Part shown: positions 54,792 through 63,530 of the stretch, in pieces | Layout: every line of letters starts with the position of its first letter | Numbering within the stretch: position 1 is the first letter of the stretch | Origin: Roseovarius spongiae | GTDB taxonomy: Bacteria > Pseudomonadota > Alphaproteobacteria > Rhodobacterales > Rhodobacteraceae | Length of the DNA stretch: 64,000 nucleotides | Reading direction: 5' to 3' | Assembly (NCBI RefSeq): GCF_003651245.1 | Contig: NZ_RAPE01000001.1 | Coordinates: forward strand, 248,001 to 312,000 | Translations under genes and position numbers: made by a program | Notes under the pieces: generated by a model | The model's input: only the letters and a program-made list of their open reading frames with translations | Databases searched by the model: none | What the model was told of the DNA's origin: nothing

Positions 54792-55709
54792 TTATTGCGC
54801 AGCCTTACTAGCGTTAACGATGTCGTAAAGGAAGTTTTGCAGATCGTCGCGCAGGTCGGGCCGATCGAGCGCGAATGACACCGTCGCCTGGAGGAACCCG
54901 GCCTTGGAGCCGCAATCGAACCGCTGCCCGCGGAAGCGCAGGCCATAGACCTCTTCGCCCTCGTCGCGGGCGTCGTCGATCGCATCGGTCAACTGGATTT
55001 CGCCCCCCGCGCCCGGCTTCTTCTTGTTCAGCATCTTGAGCACCGTGGGCGTCAGCACGTAGCGCCCGATCACGGCGAGGTTCGAGGGCGCCGTGCCGGC
55101 CGCGGGTTTTTCCACCATGCCCTTGGTCGACACCACCGAGCCCATGTCGTCCTTGATATCGAGGATGCCGTAGGAGGACGCCTTGTCATCCGGCACCTCC
55201 ATCGCGGCGACGATGTTGCCCTGTGTTTCCTCGAACTGTTCGATCATCTGTTGCAGGCAGGGTTTCTCGGCCGCGATCACATCGTCGGGCAGCATCACTG
55301 CGAACGGTTCGTTGCCGATCAGACGCCGGGCGCACCATACCGCGTGACCCAGGCCGAGCGGCTTGTGCTGGCGGATATAGGCGATTTCACCAGAATCCAT
55401 GTTGGTGGATTTCAGGATTTCCAGCAGCTCGGACTTGCCCTTCTTGCGCAACTCCTGTTCCAGTTGGGGCGCGTTGTCGAAATAATCCTCGAGCGCGCCC
55501 TTGCCGCGCGAGGTGACGAAGATGAATTCCTTGATCCCCGCCGCGCGCGCCTCGTCGATCGCGTATTGCACGAGCGGGCGGTCGACCAGCGTCATGATCT
55601 CCTTCGGTACCGATTTCGTGGCTGGCAGGAACCGCGTTCCCATCCCGGCGACCGGAAAGATGGCCTTGGTCACTTTGCTGCGCATGCGCTTGTCTCCGAC
55701 ACGTCCCAT
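54792..55709 (-). CDS. galU: UTP-glucose-1-phosphate uridylyltransferase
   Basis: Makes UDP-glucose from UTP and glucose 1-phosphate, 305 residues. The signature AIFPVAGMGTRFLPATKSVPKEIM starts near residue 16, with LPDDVI and GMVEKP further on, all typical. Two possible starts, ATG 55709 (AGGTGGG upstream) and ATG 55685 (GGAG upstream). The upstream 157 bases are unusually AT-rich. Confidence 0.96.
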   Translation of the reverse strand: MGRVGDKRMRSKVTKAIFPVAGMGTRFLPATKSVPKEIMTLVDRPLVQYAIDEARAAGIKEFIFVTSRGKGALEDYFDNAPQLEQELRKKGKSELLEILKSTNMDSGEIAYIRQHKPLGLGHAVWCARRLIGNEPFAVMLPDDVIAAEKPCLQQMIEQFEETQGNIVAAMEVPDDKASSYGILDIKDDMGSVVSTKGMVEKPAAGTAPSNLAVIGRYVLTPTVLKMLNKKKPGAGGEIQLTDAIDDARDEGEEVYGLRFRGQRFDCGSKAGFLQATVSFALDRPDLRDDLQNFLYDIVNASKAAQ

Positions 55710-55866
55710 GATTCACCCACCTAACATCGAAAAGCTAAAGACAGTTTCCAGCTAAGTGGGAATTTTGACATTTTTTTGTCCCCGGGGCCGGAATTCCTGA
55801 CCAATGTTGGTCCGGCGGCGCAATTCTATCAACAACGGCAAGCAAATGCACTCGGAAGTTGCTTGA
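55710..55866. promoter_or_regulatory. AT-rich galU upstream region
   Basis: This gap between galU and kdsB is much more AT-rich than its surroundings near 55730-55785 and includes a T7 run. On the minus strand TTAGCT occurs twice, 16 bases apart. It probably holds the galU-galE promoter and regulatory sites. T-rich tracts are typical targets of MucR-like regulators of exopolysaccharide, but no specific site can be claimed. Confidence 0.35.
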
Positions 55867-56667
55867 TCACGGCATTCCCATGTCGCGCATCATCGCCTCG
55901 ATGCGGGGCGCGTCCTCGGGGTTGTTCAATTCCCAGAACTGCCGCCCGCGCGCCTCGACCTCGACGCAGAGAATGGCGCGCCCCTGTTCGAGGAACCGCA
56001 GCTGCTCGAGCCCCTCGAGCGCCTCCAGCGGCCCGGGCGCGGCGGCGGTGTACGCCGCGAGCGCCTCGGGGCGGTAGGCATAGACGCCGACATGGTGGAA
56101 AACCGGCGTGGGCGCGTCGTCGGCGTAGGTTTCCGCGGTGTAGGGCACCACCTCCTTGGAGAAGTAGAGCGCGTGACGCGCGGCGTCGAACACCGCCGTA
56201 GTGCCGCCGACGCGGCCCTCGCTGCGGTCGCGCAGGAACCCGTTGAGCGCGCGCCCGTCGCAGCGCAGCACCGGGGTCGCGACCCCGGCGCCGGCGTCGG
56301 CGCGCAGGCCCTCGATCAGGTCCTCGACGAACCAGTGCGGCGTAAGCGGCGCGTCGCCCTGAAGGTTCACCACCATCTCGAACCCGCCGCCCAGAGCCGC
56401 CGCGGCCTCGGCGCAGCGTTCGGTGCCATTGGCGCAGTCGGGCGAGGTCATCACCACCTCGGCGCCGAACGCCTCGGCATGGGCGCGGATGCGCGCGTCG
56501 TCGGTGGCCACGACGACGCGGTGGTCGCCCGGCACGGCGCGCGCCGCCTCCCACGACCGCTGGATCAGCGATTTCGTCACGCCGGTCGCGCCGGTGAGCT
56601 CCGCCAGCGGCTTGCCCGGATAGCGGGTCGAGGCGTGGCGCGCGGGGATGGCGATCAGCACGCTCAT
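55867..56667 (-). CDS. kdsB: 3-deoxy-manno-octulosonate cytidylyltransferase
   Basis: Activates Kdo as CMP-Kdo for lipid A or capsule linker synthesis, 266 residues. Motifs: IPARHASTRYPGKPLAEL at the N-terminus, VVATDD, VNLQGDAPL and HHVGVYAYR. It starts three bases after the cysQ stop. Kdo cytidylyltransferase beside a KpsM-like permease supports a Kdo-linked capsule, though LPS needs it too. Confidence 0.96.
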   Translation of the reverse strand: MSVLIAIPARHASTRYPGKPLAELTGATGVTKSLIQRSWEAARAVPGDHRVVVATDDARIRAHAEAFGAEVVMTSPDCANGTERCAEAAAALGGGFEMVVNLQGDAPLTPHWFVEDLIEGLRADAGAGVATPVLRCDGRALNGFLRDRSEGRVGGTTAVFDAARHALYFSKEVVPYTAETYADDAPTPVFHHVGVYAYRPEALAAYTAAAPGPLEALEGLEQLRFLEQGRAILCVEVEARGRQFWELNNPEDAPRIEAMMRDMGMP

Positions 56668-56670
56668 GGC

Positions 56671-57468
56671 TCAGCCGTCCTTGAGCGCGACGCCGGGCGC
56701 GTGGGCGATGAAGAAAGGGTTGGCGAAGCCGTCCTTGCCGTAGGTCAGCGCCTCGTGATCGTCAAACCGCACGACATGCCCGCCCGCGCCCGACAGCACC
56801 GCATGACCCGCCGCCGTGTCCCATTCCATCGTCCGCCCCAGGCGCGGATAGATGTCCGCCTCACCCGTCGCGACAAGGCAGAACTTGAGCGAACTGCCCG
56901 CGCTTTTCATGTCGCGCACGGCGTACCTGCCGATATAGTCGTCCGTCGCCTGGTCGCGGTGGGATTTCGACGCCACCACCATCAGCGCCGCGTTGTCCGG
57001 CCTTGCGACGCGCACCGGGCTGACGGGTCCGGGCGCATCCTTGTCGAAGGGGCCGGTCTCCTCGACCGAGCCGCCATCGGCGAGCGTGTAGAACAGCCGC
57101 CCGCGGGCCGGCGCATAGACCACGCCGCGGATCGGCGCGCCGTCTTCGACATAGGCGATGTTGACGGTGAAATCGCCGCGCCGGTGGATGAATTCCTTGG
57201 TCCCGTCCAGCGGATCGACGATCAGGAAAGTGCTGACGCTCTGCGCGTGGGAATTCGCCTGTTCCTCGGTCACCAGCGGCAAGTCCGGAAAAGCGGCGCG
57301 CAGCCCGGCCGAAATGATGGCGTCAGCGGCCACGTCCGCCGCGGTGACGGGGCTGGCGTCCGCCTTCGTTTCGACCCCGAGGTCCTCGGACTCGTAGATC
57401 GCCATGATCGCGTCCCCCGCCTCGAGCGCGAGGCGGCGGGTCACCGCAACAAGATCGGCGTGATCCAT
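56671..57468 (-). CDS. cysQ: 3'(2'),5'-bisphosphate nucleotidase CysQ
   Basis: Lithium-sensitive phosphatase that removes the 3'-phosphate of PAP, the by-product of PAPS-dependent sulfation, 265 residues. Metal-binding motifs are EEQ near 68, DPLDGTKEFI near 85-94 and WDTAAGHAVL near 218-227. Its position in the polysaccharide region with a sulfotransferase fits PAP recycling. Coupled to kdsB. Divergent from the KpsM-like gene. Confidence 0.95.
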   Translation of the reverse strand: MDHADLVAVTRRLALEAGDAIMAIYESEDLGVETKADASPVTAADVAADAIISAGLRAAFPDLPLVTEEQANSHAQSVSTFLIVDPLDGTKEFIHRRGDFTVNIAYVEDGAPIRGVVYAPARGRLFYTLADGGSVEETGPFDKDAPGPVSPVRVARPDNAALMVVASKSHRDQATDDYIGRYAVRDMKSAGSSLKFCLVATGEADIYPRLGRTMEWDTAAGHAVLSGAGGHVVRFDDHEALTYGKDGFANPFFIAHAPGVALKDG

Positions 57469-57603
57469 GAAACTGCTCCTATATACCTTCGCGACACCCC
57501 GTGATCACGAGATGTTGCGGGAAATTGCCTGTCCCCTTATGGTATGGCGCTAACGGGACGGCAAGAATTCCGTGCGACATTGCGGGCAGCAAAGGCAGGG
57601 CGG

Positions 57604-58425
57604 ATGTTTCAGGCGGCCAAACCGAAGTCGAAACTGCAGACGGCGATCTCGATCGCCGAGCTGATCTATCACGCCACCGTGCGCAGCGTGCGCAAGGGAC
57701 ATGGCAACGCGCTGATGGCGATCGGGCTGAACATTCTTCAGGCGCTGGTCTTCATCGCGACGTTCTACGTCATGTTCGCGGTGCTCGGGCTGCGCGGCGC
57801 CGCGCTGCGCGGGGATTTCCTGCTCTACATCATGTCGGGAATTTTCCTGTTTCTCACCCATGTCAAGACGTTGGGCGCGGTGGTCGGTTCCGAAGGGCCG
57901 TCATCGCCGATGATGAAACACGCGCCGATGAACACCGTGATCGCGATCTCGGCGGCGGCGCTGGGCGCGCTCTATATCCAGGTGCTGACGCTGTTCCTGA
58001 TCCTGTTCGTCTATCACGTCGGCTTTCACCCGTTCGACATCGATCAGCCGTTCCTGGCCTTCAGCATGCTGCTGCTCGCGTGGTTCACCGCTGTCGCGAT
58101 CGGGATCGTCCTGCTCGCGGTCAAGCCATGGTTTCCGACCTTCACCACCACCGTCGTCACCGTCTATTCGCGCGCGAACATGATCGCCTCGGGCAAGATG
58201 TTCGTCGCCAATGCGCTGCCGCCCTTCATGCTGGCGATGTTCGACTGGAACCCGCTGTTTCATCTGATCGACCAGTCGCGCGGCTTCGTCTTCGTCAACT
58301 ACTTTCCGCGCAACAGCAATATCGAATACCCGGTGACGGTGGGCGTCATCTTTCTCGTGGTCGGGATGATGGGGGAATTCTACACCCGCCGCCAAGCTTC
58401 GCTCAGCTGGGACGCGCGGCGCTGA
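57604..58425 (+). CDS. ABC-2 type permease, KpsM-like polysaccharide exporter
   Basis: Inner-membrane protein of 273 residues with six helices and a polar N-terminus, as in KpsM/Wzm permeases. The conserved central region DWNPLFHLIDQSRGFVFVNY is diagnostic of capsule/O-antigen exporters. ATG 57604 follows a GGCAGGGCGG site; a longer start at 57544 is possible. No KpsT/Wzt ATPase gene is adjacent, so the ATPase must be encoded elsewhere. Confidence 0.88.
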   Translation: MFQAAKPKSKLQTAISIAELIYHATVRSVRKGHGNALMAIGLNILQALVFIATFYVMFAVLGLRGAALRGDFLLYIMSGIFLFLTHVKTLGAVVGSEGPSSPMMKHAPMNTVIAISAAALGALYIQVLTLFLILFVYHVGFHPFDIDQPFLAFSMLLLAWFTAVAIGIVLLAVKPWFPTFTTTVVTVYSRANMIASGKMFVANALPPFMLAMFDWNPLFHLIDQSRGFVFVNYFPRNSNIEYPVTVGVIFLVVGMMGEFYTRRQASLSWDARR

Positions 58426-58444
58426 CGCGATTGCGCGCCGCCGC

Positions 58445-59794
58445 TCAGTTCCGGCCGGCGCTGCGCACCGCTTCCGCGATGCTGCCCACCACGTCCTGCA
58501 ATAGCGGTTCGTCCTCGCATTCGGCCATGACGCGGATCAGCGGTTCGGTCCCCGACTTGCGGATCAGGATGCGCCCCTTGCCGTCGATGCGCCGCTCCTG
58601 CGCCGCTATCGTCTCCTGCACCGGTGCGGCGGCCAGCGGCTCCGCGCCCGCCTCGAAGCGCACGTTCTCGAGCAGTTGCGGCACCGGCTCGAATGAGCGG
58701 GTTAGCGCGCTCGCCGGTTGGCCGGTGGTGACCATCGCGGCAAGGAACTGCAACCCCGCGATCAGCCCGTCGCCGGTGGTGGCGTAATCCATCATCACGA
58801 TATGGCCCGACTGCTCTCCGCCGAGGTTGAAACCCCCGTCGCGCATCCGCTCCACCACGTAGCGATCCCCCACGTTGGTCCGCGCGAGCGTGATCCCGCG
58901 CGCCTCGCAGAACCGCTCCAGTCCGAGATTGGACATCACCGTGGTGACGAGCGTGTTCTCGCGCAGCCGCCCGGCCTCGGCCCAGAGCCCGGCGAAGAGC
59001 GCCATCAACTGATCGCCGTCCGCAACGGCGCCCGTCTCGTCGATGAGGATGATCCGGTCCGCGTCCCCGTCAAGGCAGATCCCGAGATCGGCGCCATGCT
59101 CGCGCACCGCGGCCGCGGCGGCGCCCGGGCAGGTCGAGCCGCAATCGCGGTTGATGTTGTAGCCGTTGGGCGCGACGCCCAGCGGGATCACCTCCGCGCC
59201 CAGTTCCCACAGCACGTCGGGCGCCGCGCGGTAGGCCGCCCCGTTGGCGCAATCCACCACGACCTTCAGCCCCGAAAGGCGCACGGCGCGCGGGATCGTC
59301 GTCTTGGCGTATTCGACGTAACGCCCCTCGCCCTGCTCGATCCGCTTGGCCTTGCCGATGTTGTCGGGCTGCGCGGGTTCGATCTCGCCGCCGAGGATGC
59401 GCTCGATATCGGCCTCCGCCGCGTCGTTCAGCTTGAACCCGTCGGGGCCGAAGAACTTGATCCCGTTGTCGTGATGCGGGTTGTGGCTGGCCGAGATCAT
59501 GATGCCGAGATCGGCGCGCATGGAACGCGTGAGAAAGCCCACCGCTGGCGTCGGCACCGGCCCGAGCAGCAGCACGTTCATCCCCGTCGAGGTAAGCCCC
59601 GCGGTCAGCGCGTTCTCGATCATGTAGCCCGACCGGCGCGTGTCCTTGCCGATCACCACGCGATGCCCGTTCGACCCGTCATGCCGGAAGTGCCGGCCCG
59701 CCGCCGCGCCGATGCGCAGCGCGTTCTCGGCGGTCATCGGATAGGTGTTGGCGGTGCCGCGGATGCCGTCGGTGCCGAATATCTTGCGGGTCAT
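58445..59794 (-). CDS. glmM: phosphoglucosamine mutase
   Basis: Converts glucosamine 6-phosphate to glucosamine 1-phosphate for UDP-GlcNAc synthesis, 449 residues. The start [13 protein letters not shown], phosphoserine loop [14 protein letters not shown], metal loop DGDADR and sugar-binding GGEQSGH are intact. Two adjacent ATGs (59797 and 59794) follow GAAGGG. The far longer upstream reading is rejected. Confidence 0.96.
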   Translation of the reverse strand: MTRKIFGTDGIRGTANTYPMTAENALRIGAAAGRHFRHDGSNGHRVVIGKDTRRSGYMIENALTAGLTSTGMNVLLLGPVPTPAVGFLTRSMRADLGIMISASHNPHHDNGIKFFGPDGFKLNDAAEADIERILGGEIEPAQPDNIGKAKRIEQGEGRYVEYAKTTIPRAVRLSGLKVVVDCANGAAYRAAPDVLWELGAEVIPLGVAPNGYNINRDCGSTCPGAAAAAVREHGADLGICLDGDADRIILIDETGAVADGDQLMALFAGLWAEAGRLRENTLVTTVMSNLGLERFCEARGITLARTNVGDRYVVERMRDGGFNLGGEQSGHIVMMDYATTGDGLIAGLQFLAAMVTTGQPASALTRSFEPVPQLLENVRFEAGAEPLAAAPVQETIAAQERRIDGKGRILIRKSGTEPLIRVMAECEDEPLLQDVVGSIAEAVRSAGRN

Positions 59795-59956
59795 CATGAT
59801 CCCTTCGCAGTCGGGGTTGGCGGCGTTCGCCGCGTGCGCTCTGGGGCGCGTCTTATACCCCCGCGCGCGCTTTGGCGAGCGTTTCCGCCATGTTGGCGCG
59901 CTCACGCGCATTTCAACGTCGACCGGTTGCCAGCCGCGGAACGGCAAGGCAGAACA

Positions 59957-59980
59957 GGGTCGGCAACGACCCGGAGGAGG
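59957..59980 (+). promoter_or_regulatory. GNRA-capped hairpin at a ribosome-binding site
   Basis: GGGTCG (59957-59962) pairs with CGACCC (59967-59972) around a GCAA tetraloop, and the strong site GGAGGAGG (59973-59980) follows at once, before ATG 59987. The stem would stack against the ribosome site but not cover it. It may stabilise the 5' end of the mRNA. Confidence 0.4.
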
Positions 59981-59986
59981 CGACGC

Positions 59987-60364
59987 ATGACATCATCCGA
60001 CCCCAGGGCGCGCGACCGCAGGCTGGCGGGTCGGGCGACGGTGGCGCTGGTGCTGCTGATCGCCGGTCTCACCCTCTACCCGATCCAGACGCCGGGCTCG
60101 GTCCCGGGCACGGACAAGCTGCACCACCTGGTCGCCTTCGCCGCCCTTGCCCTGCCGCTGTCCTGGGCCTGGCCGCGCCATGCGCTGCTAGTGATCGTCG
60201 CGGCGGCGCTCTATGGCGGTGTGATCGAGCTGGTCCAGCCCCATGTCGGCCGCTTCGGCGAGTTGAGCGACTGGTATGCCGACTCCATCGGCGCCGCGCT
60301 GGGCGGCGCGCTCGGCGCGATGCTCGGCGCGTGGCGCGGCCGGCGCCTTACCCGAGAAGCGTGA
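59987..60364 (+). CDS. VanZ-like membrane protein
   Basis: The 125-residue protein has about four hydrophobic segments and the VanZ pattern [19 protein letters not shown] and [23 protein letters not shown]. VanZ-like proteins have no firm general role; some affect glycopeptide susceptibility or envelope biogenesis. ATG 59987 follows GGAGGAGG. The 3' end overlaps the convergent nicotinamidase gene by 17 bases. Confidence 0.85.
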   Translation: MTSSDPRARDRRLAGRATVALVLLIAGLTLYPIQTPGSVPGTDKLHHLVAFAALALPLSWAWPRHALLVIVAAALYGGVIELVQPHVGRFGELSDWYADSIGAALGGALGAMLGAWRGRRLTREA

Positions 60365-60947
60365 CCCCCGCCTCCTGCATCCGGTCGAGCGCGGTGGCGA
60401 GCGACCCGTCAAGGTCGATCGCGCGGCAGAGCGGCAATTCCACCGAGACGTGATAGCCCAGCTGCGCCGCGTCCTCGGCCGAGAAGGCGACGCAGAAATC
60501 GGTGGCCAGCCCGACCAGCCGCAAATGGGTGATCCCGCGCGTGCGCAGGTAGCCGTGCAGCCCGGTGGGCGTGCTGCGGTCGTTCTCGAAAAAGGCCGAG
60601 TAGCTGTCGATGGCGGGGTTGTAGCCCTTGCGGACGATCATGTCCGCCCCGTCGGTGTCGAGACCGGGATGGAACGCGGCGCCTTCGCTGCCCTGCACGC
60701 AATGATCGGGCCAGAGCACCTGCGTCCCGTAGGGCATTTCGATCGTCTCCATCGCCGCCTTGCCCGGATGGGACGAGGCGAATGAGGAATGGTCCGCCGG
60801 GTGCCAGTCCTGGGCGAGGATCACGGCGTCGGCGTCCTTCATGCGTTGGTTGATCCCCGGCACGATCCGGTCGCCGTCATCGACGCCGAGCGCGCCGCCG
60901 GGGCAGAAATCGTTCTGGACATCGATCACGATCAGGGCGGTCGGCAT
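60348..60947 (-). CDS. pncA: nicotinamidase
   Basis: Hydrolyses nicotinamide to nicotinate in NAD salvage, 199 residues. Triad: Asp in VIDVQNDFCPGG near 9, Lys in IVRKGYN near 107, and Cys in VGLATDFCVAFSA near 148. Metal-binding DWHPADHSSFASSHPG near 48-63 is present, which separates true PncA from other isochorismatases. ATG 60947 is chosen from the family start. Convergent with the VanZ-like gene. Confidence 0.94.
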   Translation of the reverse strand: MPTALIVIDVQNDFCPGGALGVDDGDRIVPGINQRMKDADAVILAQDWHPADHSSFASSHPGKAAMETIEMPYGTQVLWPDHCVQGSEGAAFHPGLDTDGADMIVRKGYNPAIDSYSAFFENDRSTPTGLHGYLRTRGITHLRLVGLATDFCVAFSAEDAAQLGYHVSVELPLCRAIDLDGSLATALDRMQEAGVTLLG

Positions 60948-61052
60948 GGCGGTCTCTCCGGTTCGGGGGCTCGTCATCGGTAGGCGGGCCGGGCGGGCGC
61001 GTCAACCATGCCGCAGGCCCACGCCCTTGCCGGGGGCGGCGCGAGGGCGTAA

Positions 61053-61976
61053 ATGCGCCGCATGTACACCATTGCCGCGCTCTATCACTTTACCCGTCTT
61101 GACGATCCCGCCGCGTTGCAGGGTCCGTTGCGCGCGCTGTGCGAGGCGCGGGGCGTGACCGGCATCCTGCTGCTGGCGCATGAAGGCGTGAACGGCACCA
61201 TAGCCGGGTCGCGCGACGGCGTCGACGCGGTGCTGGCGCACCTGCGCGCGCTGCCGGGTTGTGCCGCTCTCGAGCACAAGGAAAGCACGAGCGCGACGCA
61301 ACCCTTCGGTCGCCTGCGCGTGCGCCTGAAGGCCGAGATCGTGACGATGGGCCGCGAGGACGTCGATCCGCGCGCCGGGACCGGGCATTACGTGGACCCC
61401 GCCGACTGGAACGCGCTGATCAAGGCACCCGACGTGGCGGTGATCGACACGCGCAACGATTACGAGGTCGCCATCGGCACGTTCGAGGGGGCGATCGACC
61501 CCGAAACCGAAAGCTTCCGCGACTTCCCCGCGTGGTGGGAGGCGAATAAACACCGGTTCCACAATAAGCGGATCGCGATGTTCTGCACCGGCGGCATCCG
61601 TTGCGAGAAATCGACCAACTACCTGCTGGGACAGGGGGTGGAGGATGTCTATCACCTGAAGGGCGGGATCCTGAAATATCTCGAAGAGGTGCCGGAGGAT
61701 CAGAGCGCGTGGCGAGGCGAATGTTTCGTCTTCGACGGGCGGGTGTCGGTCGGGCACGGGCTGCGCGAGGGGCGCCACCGGCTCTGCCACGCCTGCCGCC
61801 GCCCCGTGTCGCTCGCGGATGCCGCGCGCCCGGAATACGAACAAGGCGTGTCCTGCCATCATTGCATCGCCGAGACGAGCGAGGCCGACAAGGCCCGGTT
61901 CCGCGAGCGCCAGAAGCAGATCGCGCTTTCCGCGGCGCGGGGCGAGCGGCACATGACCCGCGTCCCCGGCGGGTGA
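61053..61976 (+). CDS. trhO: tRNA uridine 5-hydroxylase TrhO (rhodanese domain)
   Basis: Oxygen-dependent hydroxylase that makes 5-hydroxyuridine at tRNA position 34, 307 residues. N-terminal acylphosphatase-like domain, central rhodanese domain with active-site Cys in MFCTGGIRCEKS near 180, and a C-terminal Cys-rich zinc-like region (RLCHACRRPV and SCHHCIAE). ATG 61053 has GAGGG upstream; ATG 61062 is equally compatible. Followed by mtgA after 43 bases. Confidence 0.95.
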   Translation: MRRMYTIAALYHFTRLDDPAALQGPLRALCEARGVTGILLLAHEGVNGTIAGSRDGVDAVLAHLRALPGCAALEHKESTSATQPFGRLRVRLKAEIVTMGREDVDPRAGTGHYVDPADWNALIKAPDVAVIDTRNDYEVAIGTFEGAIDPETESFRDFPAWWEANKHRFHNKRIAMFCTGGIRCEKSTNYLLGQGVEDVYHLKGGILKYLEEVPEDQSAWRGECFVFDGRVSVGHGLREGRHRLCHACRRPVSLADAARPEYEQGVSCHHCIAETSEADKARFRERQKQIALSAARGERHMTRVPGG

Positions 61977-62019
61977 GCGGGGTGTTGCCGCCGCGCGGCG
62001 CGGGCTGTAGCACTCTGCG

Positions 62020-62745
62020 ATGATGACGAAGAAACGCGGCGCCGCGAAATCCTCAAAACCGACCCCGCGCCGCCGCCCGCTGCGGCGGCTGCGCCGCTTC
62101 GCGCTCTGGTGCGTGCTGGTCTGCGTCGTCTCGACCTGCCTCGCCGCGCTGGTTCATAGCCGGATCGCGCCGAATCCGACGCATTACATGCGCGAGGAGG
62201 CGCGCCGCCTCGGCGGGATCGAGTGGCGCTGGGTCGATATCGACGATGTCGCCCCGGTCATGGCGCGCGCCGTGGTGGCGGCGGAGGACGCGGATTTCTG
62301 CATTCACTGGGGGTTCGACATGCGCGCGATCCGCTCCGTGATCGAGCGCGGCGAGACCCGCGGCGCCTCCACGCTCAGCCAGCAGACGGTCAAGAACGTC
62401 TATCTCTGGCAGGACCGAAGCTGGGCGCGCAAGGCGCTCGAGGCGCTGATGACCCCGCTGATCGAGGCGCTCTGGTCCAAGCGGCGCATCATCGAGGTCT
62501 ATCTCAACATCGCGGAGTTCGACGAGGGCGTATTCGGAATCAAAGCGGCGGCGCGGCATTACTTCGGCGTCAGCCCCGATGCGCTGAGCGCGCGACAGGC
62601 GGCGCGGCTGGCCGCGTTGTTGCCCGATCCCAAGGATCGCTCGGCCAGCCAGCCGAGCGCATGGGTGCGCAAGCGCGCGGGCGCGATCATGGACGGGGCG
62701 GCCACCATTCGCCGCGACGGGAGATCAGGCTGTTTCGAGGATTGA
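62020..62745 (+). CDS. mtgA: monofunctional peptidoglycan glycosyltransferase
   Basis: Polymerises lipid II, 241 residues. One transmembrane anchor near 28-46 follows a very basic N-terminus. GT51 motifs: AAEDADFCIHWGFD with catalytic Glu near 91, GASTLSQQTVKNVYLW and RRIIEVYLNIAEF. No transpeptidase domain. Length is typical. Confidence 0.96.
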   Translation: MMTKKRGAAKSSKPTPRRRPLRRLRRFALWCVLVCVVSTCLAALVHSRIAPNPTHYMREEARRLGGIEWRWVDIDDVAPVMARAVVAAEDADFCIHWGFDMRAIRSVIERGETRGASTLSQQTVKNVYLWQDRSWARKALEALMTPLIEALWSKRRIIEVYLNIAEFDEGVFGIKAAARHYFGVSPDALSARQAARLAALLPDPKDRSASQPSAWVRKRAGAIMDGAATIRRDGRSGCFED

Positions 62746-62804
62746 AAATCCCGTTCGGAGCAGGCATTGAAGACCCGAGTTCCCCGCGAAGGTGCCCGCC
62801 GGTC

Positions 62805-63470
62805 ATGGCCAAGCTCTATCACGTCCCGCTCTCGCCGTTCTGCCGCAAGGTCCGTCTCAGCCTCGCCGAGAAGAAGATCGAATGCGAGCTGGTCGAGGAA
62901 CGCTACTGGGAGCAAAGCGCCGAATTCCTGCGCCGCAACCCCGCCGGCAAGGTGCCGGTGCTGCGCATCGACGGGCGCACCCTGTCCGAAAGCGCGCCGA
63001 TCTGCGAATATATCGAAGAGAAATACCCCGAACCCGCCTTGCTGCCAAAGAGCGCCGAGGCGCGCTACGAAGTGCGCCGGCTGGTGGCGTGGTTCGACGA
63101 CAAGTTCCACCACGAGGTCACCTCGAAGCTGCTCTACGAGCGGGTGAACAAGAAGATGATGAGCGCGGGCTACCCGGACAGTTCCAATGTCAAGGCGGGC
63201 GCGCGCGCGATCAAGTATCACCTCGACTACATGACCTGGCTGCTGGATCACCGCCGCTGGCTGGCCGGCGACGTGATGACCCTCGCGGATTTCGCCGCCG
63301 CCGCGCATCTGAGCGCGCTGGACTACATCTCGGACGTGGACTGGAACCGCTCGGAGGTGGTCAAGGACTGGTACGCCAAGATCAAGTCGCGCCCGGCCTT
63401 CCGCAACATCCTGACAGATCAGGTGTCCGGCTTTCCGCCGCCGCCGCATTATGCTGACCTCGATTTCTGA
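62805..63470 (+). CDS. glutathione S-transferase family protein
   Basis: The 221-residue protein has a thioredoxin-fold N-terminus (LYHVPLSPFCRKVRLSLAEK, with the residues SPFC at the active-site position) and the glutathione-contacting NPAGKVPVL and ESAPICEYIEE, then an all-helical C-terminal domain. The cytosolic GST class cannot be fixed. ATG 62805 is chosen because the beta-1 strand starts there; a longer in-frame reading is out of family. Same strand as queG. Confidence 0.93.
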   Translation: MAKLYHVPLSPFCRKVRLSLAEKKIECELVEERYWEQSAEFLRRNPAGKVPVLRIDGRTLSESAPICEYIEEKYPEPALLPKSAEARYEVRRLVAWFDDKFHHEVTSKLLYERVNKKMMSAGYPDSSNVKAGARAIKYHLDYMTWLLDHRRWLAGDVMTLADFAAAAHLSALDYISDVDWNRSEVVKDWYAKIKSRPAFRNILTDQVSGFPPPPHYADLDF

Positions 63471-63530
63471 GATGCCCCGCCGCGCGTGGTCCCGCCGCCG
63501 GCTGTTCGGGTGTTTCTACCAAGAGAAAAC

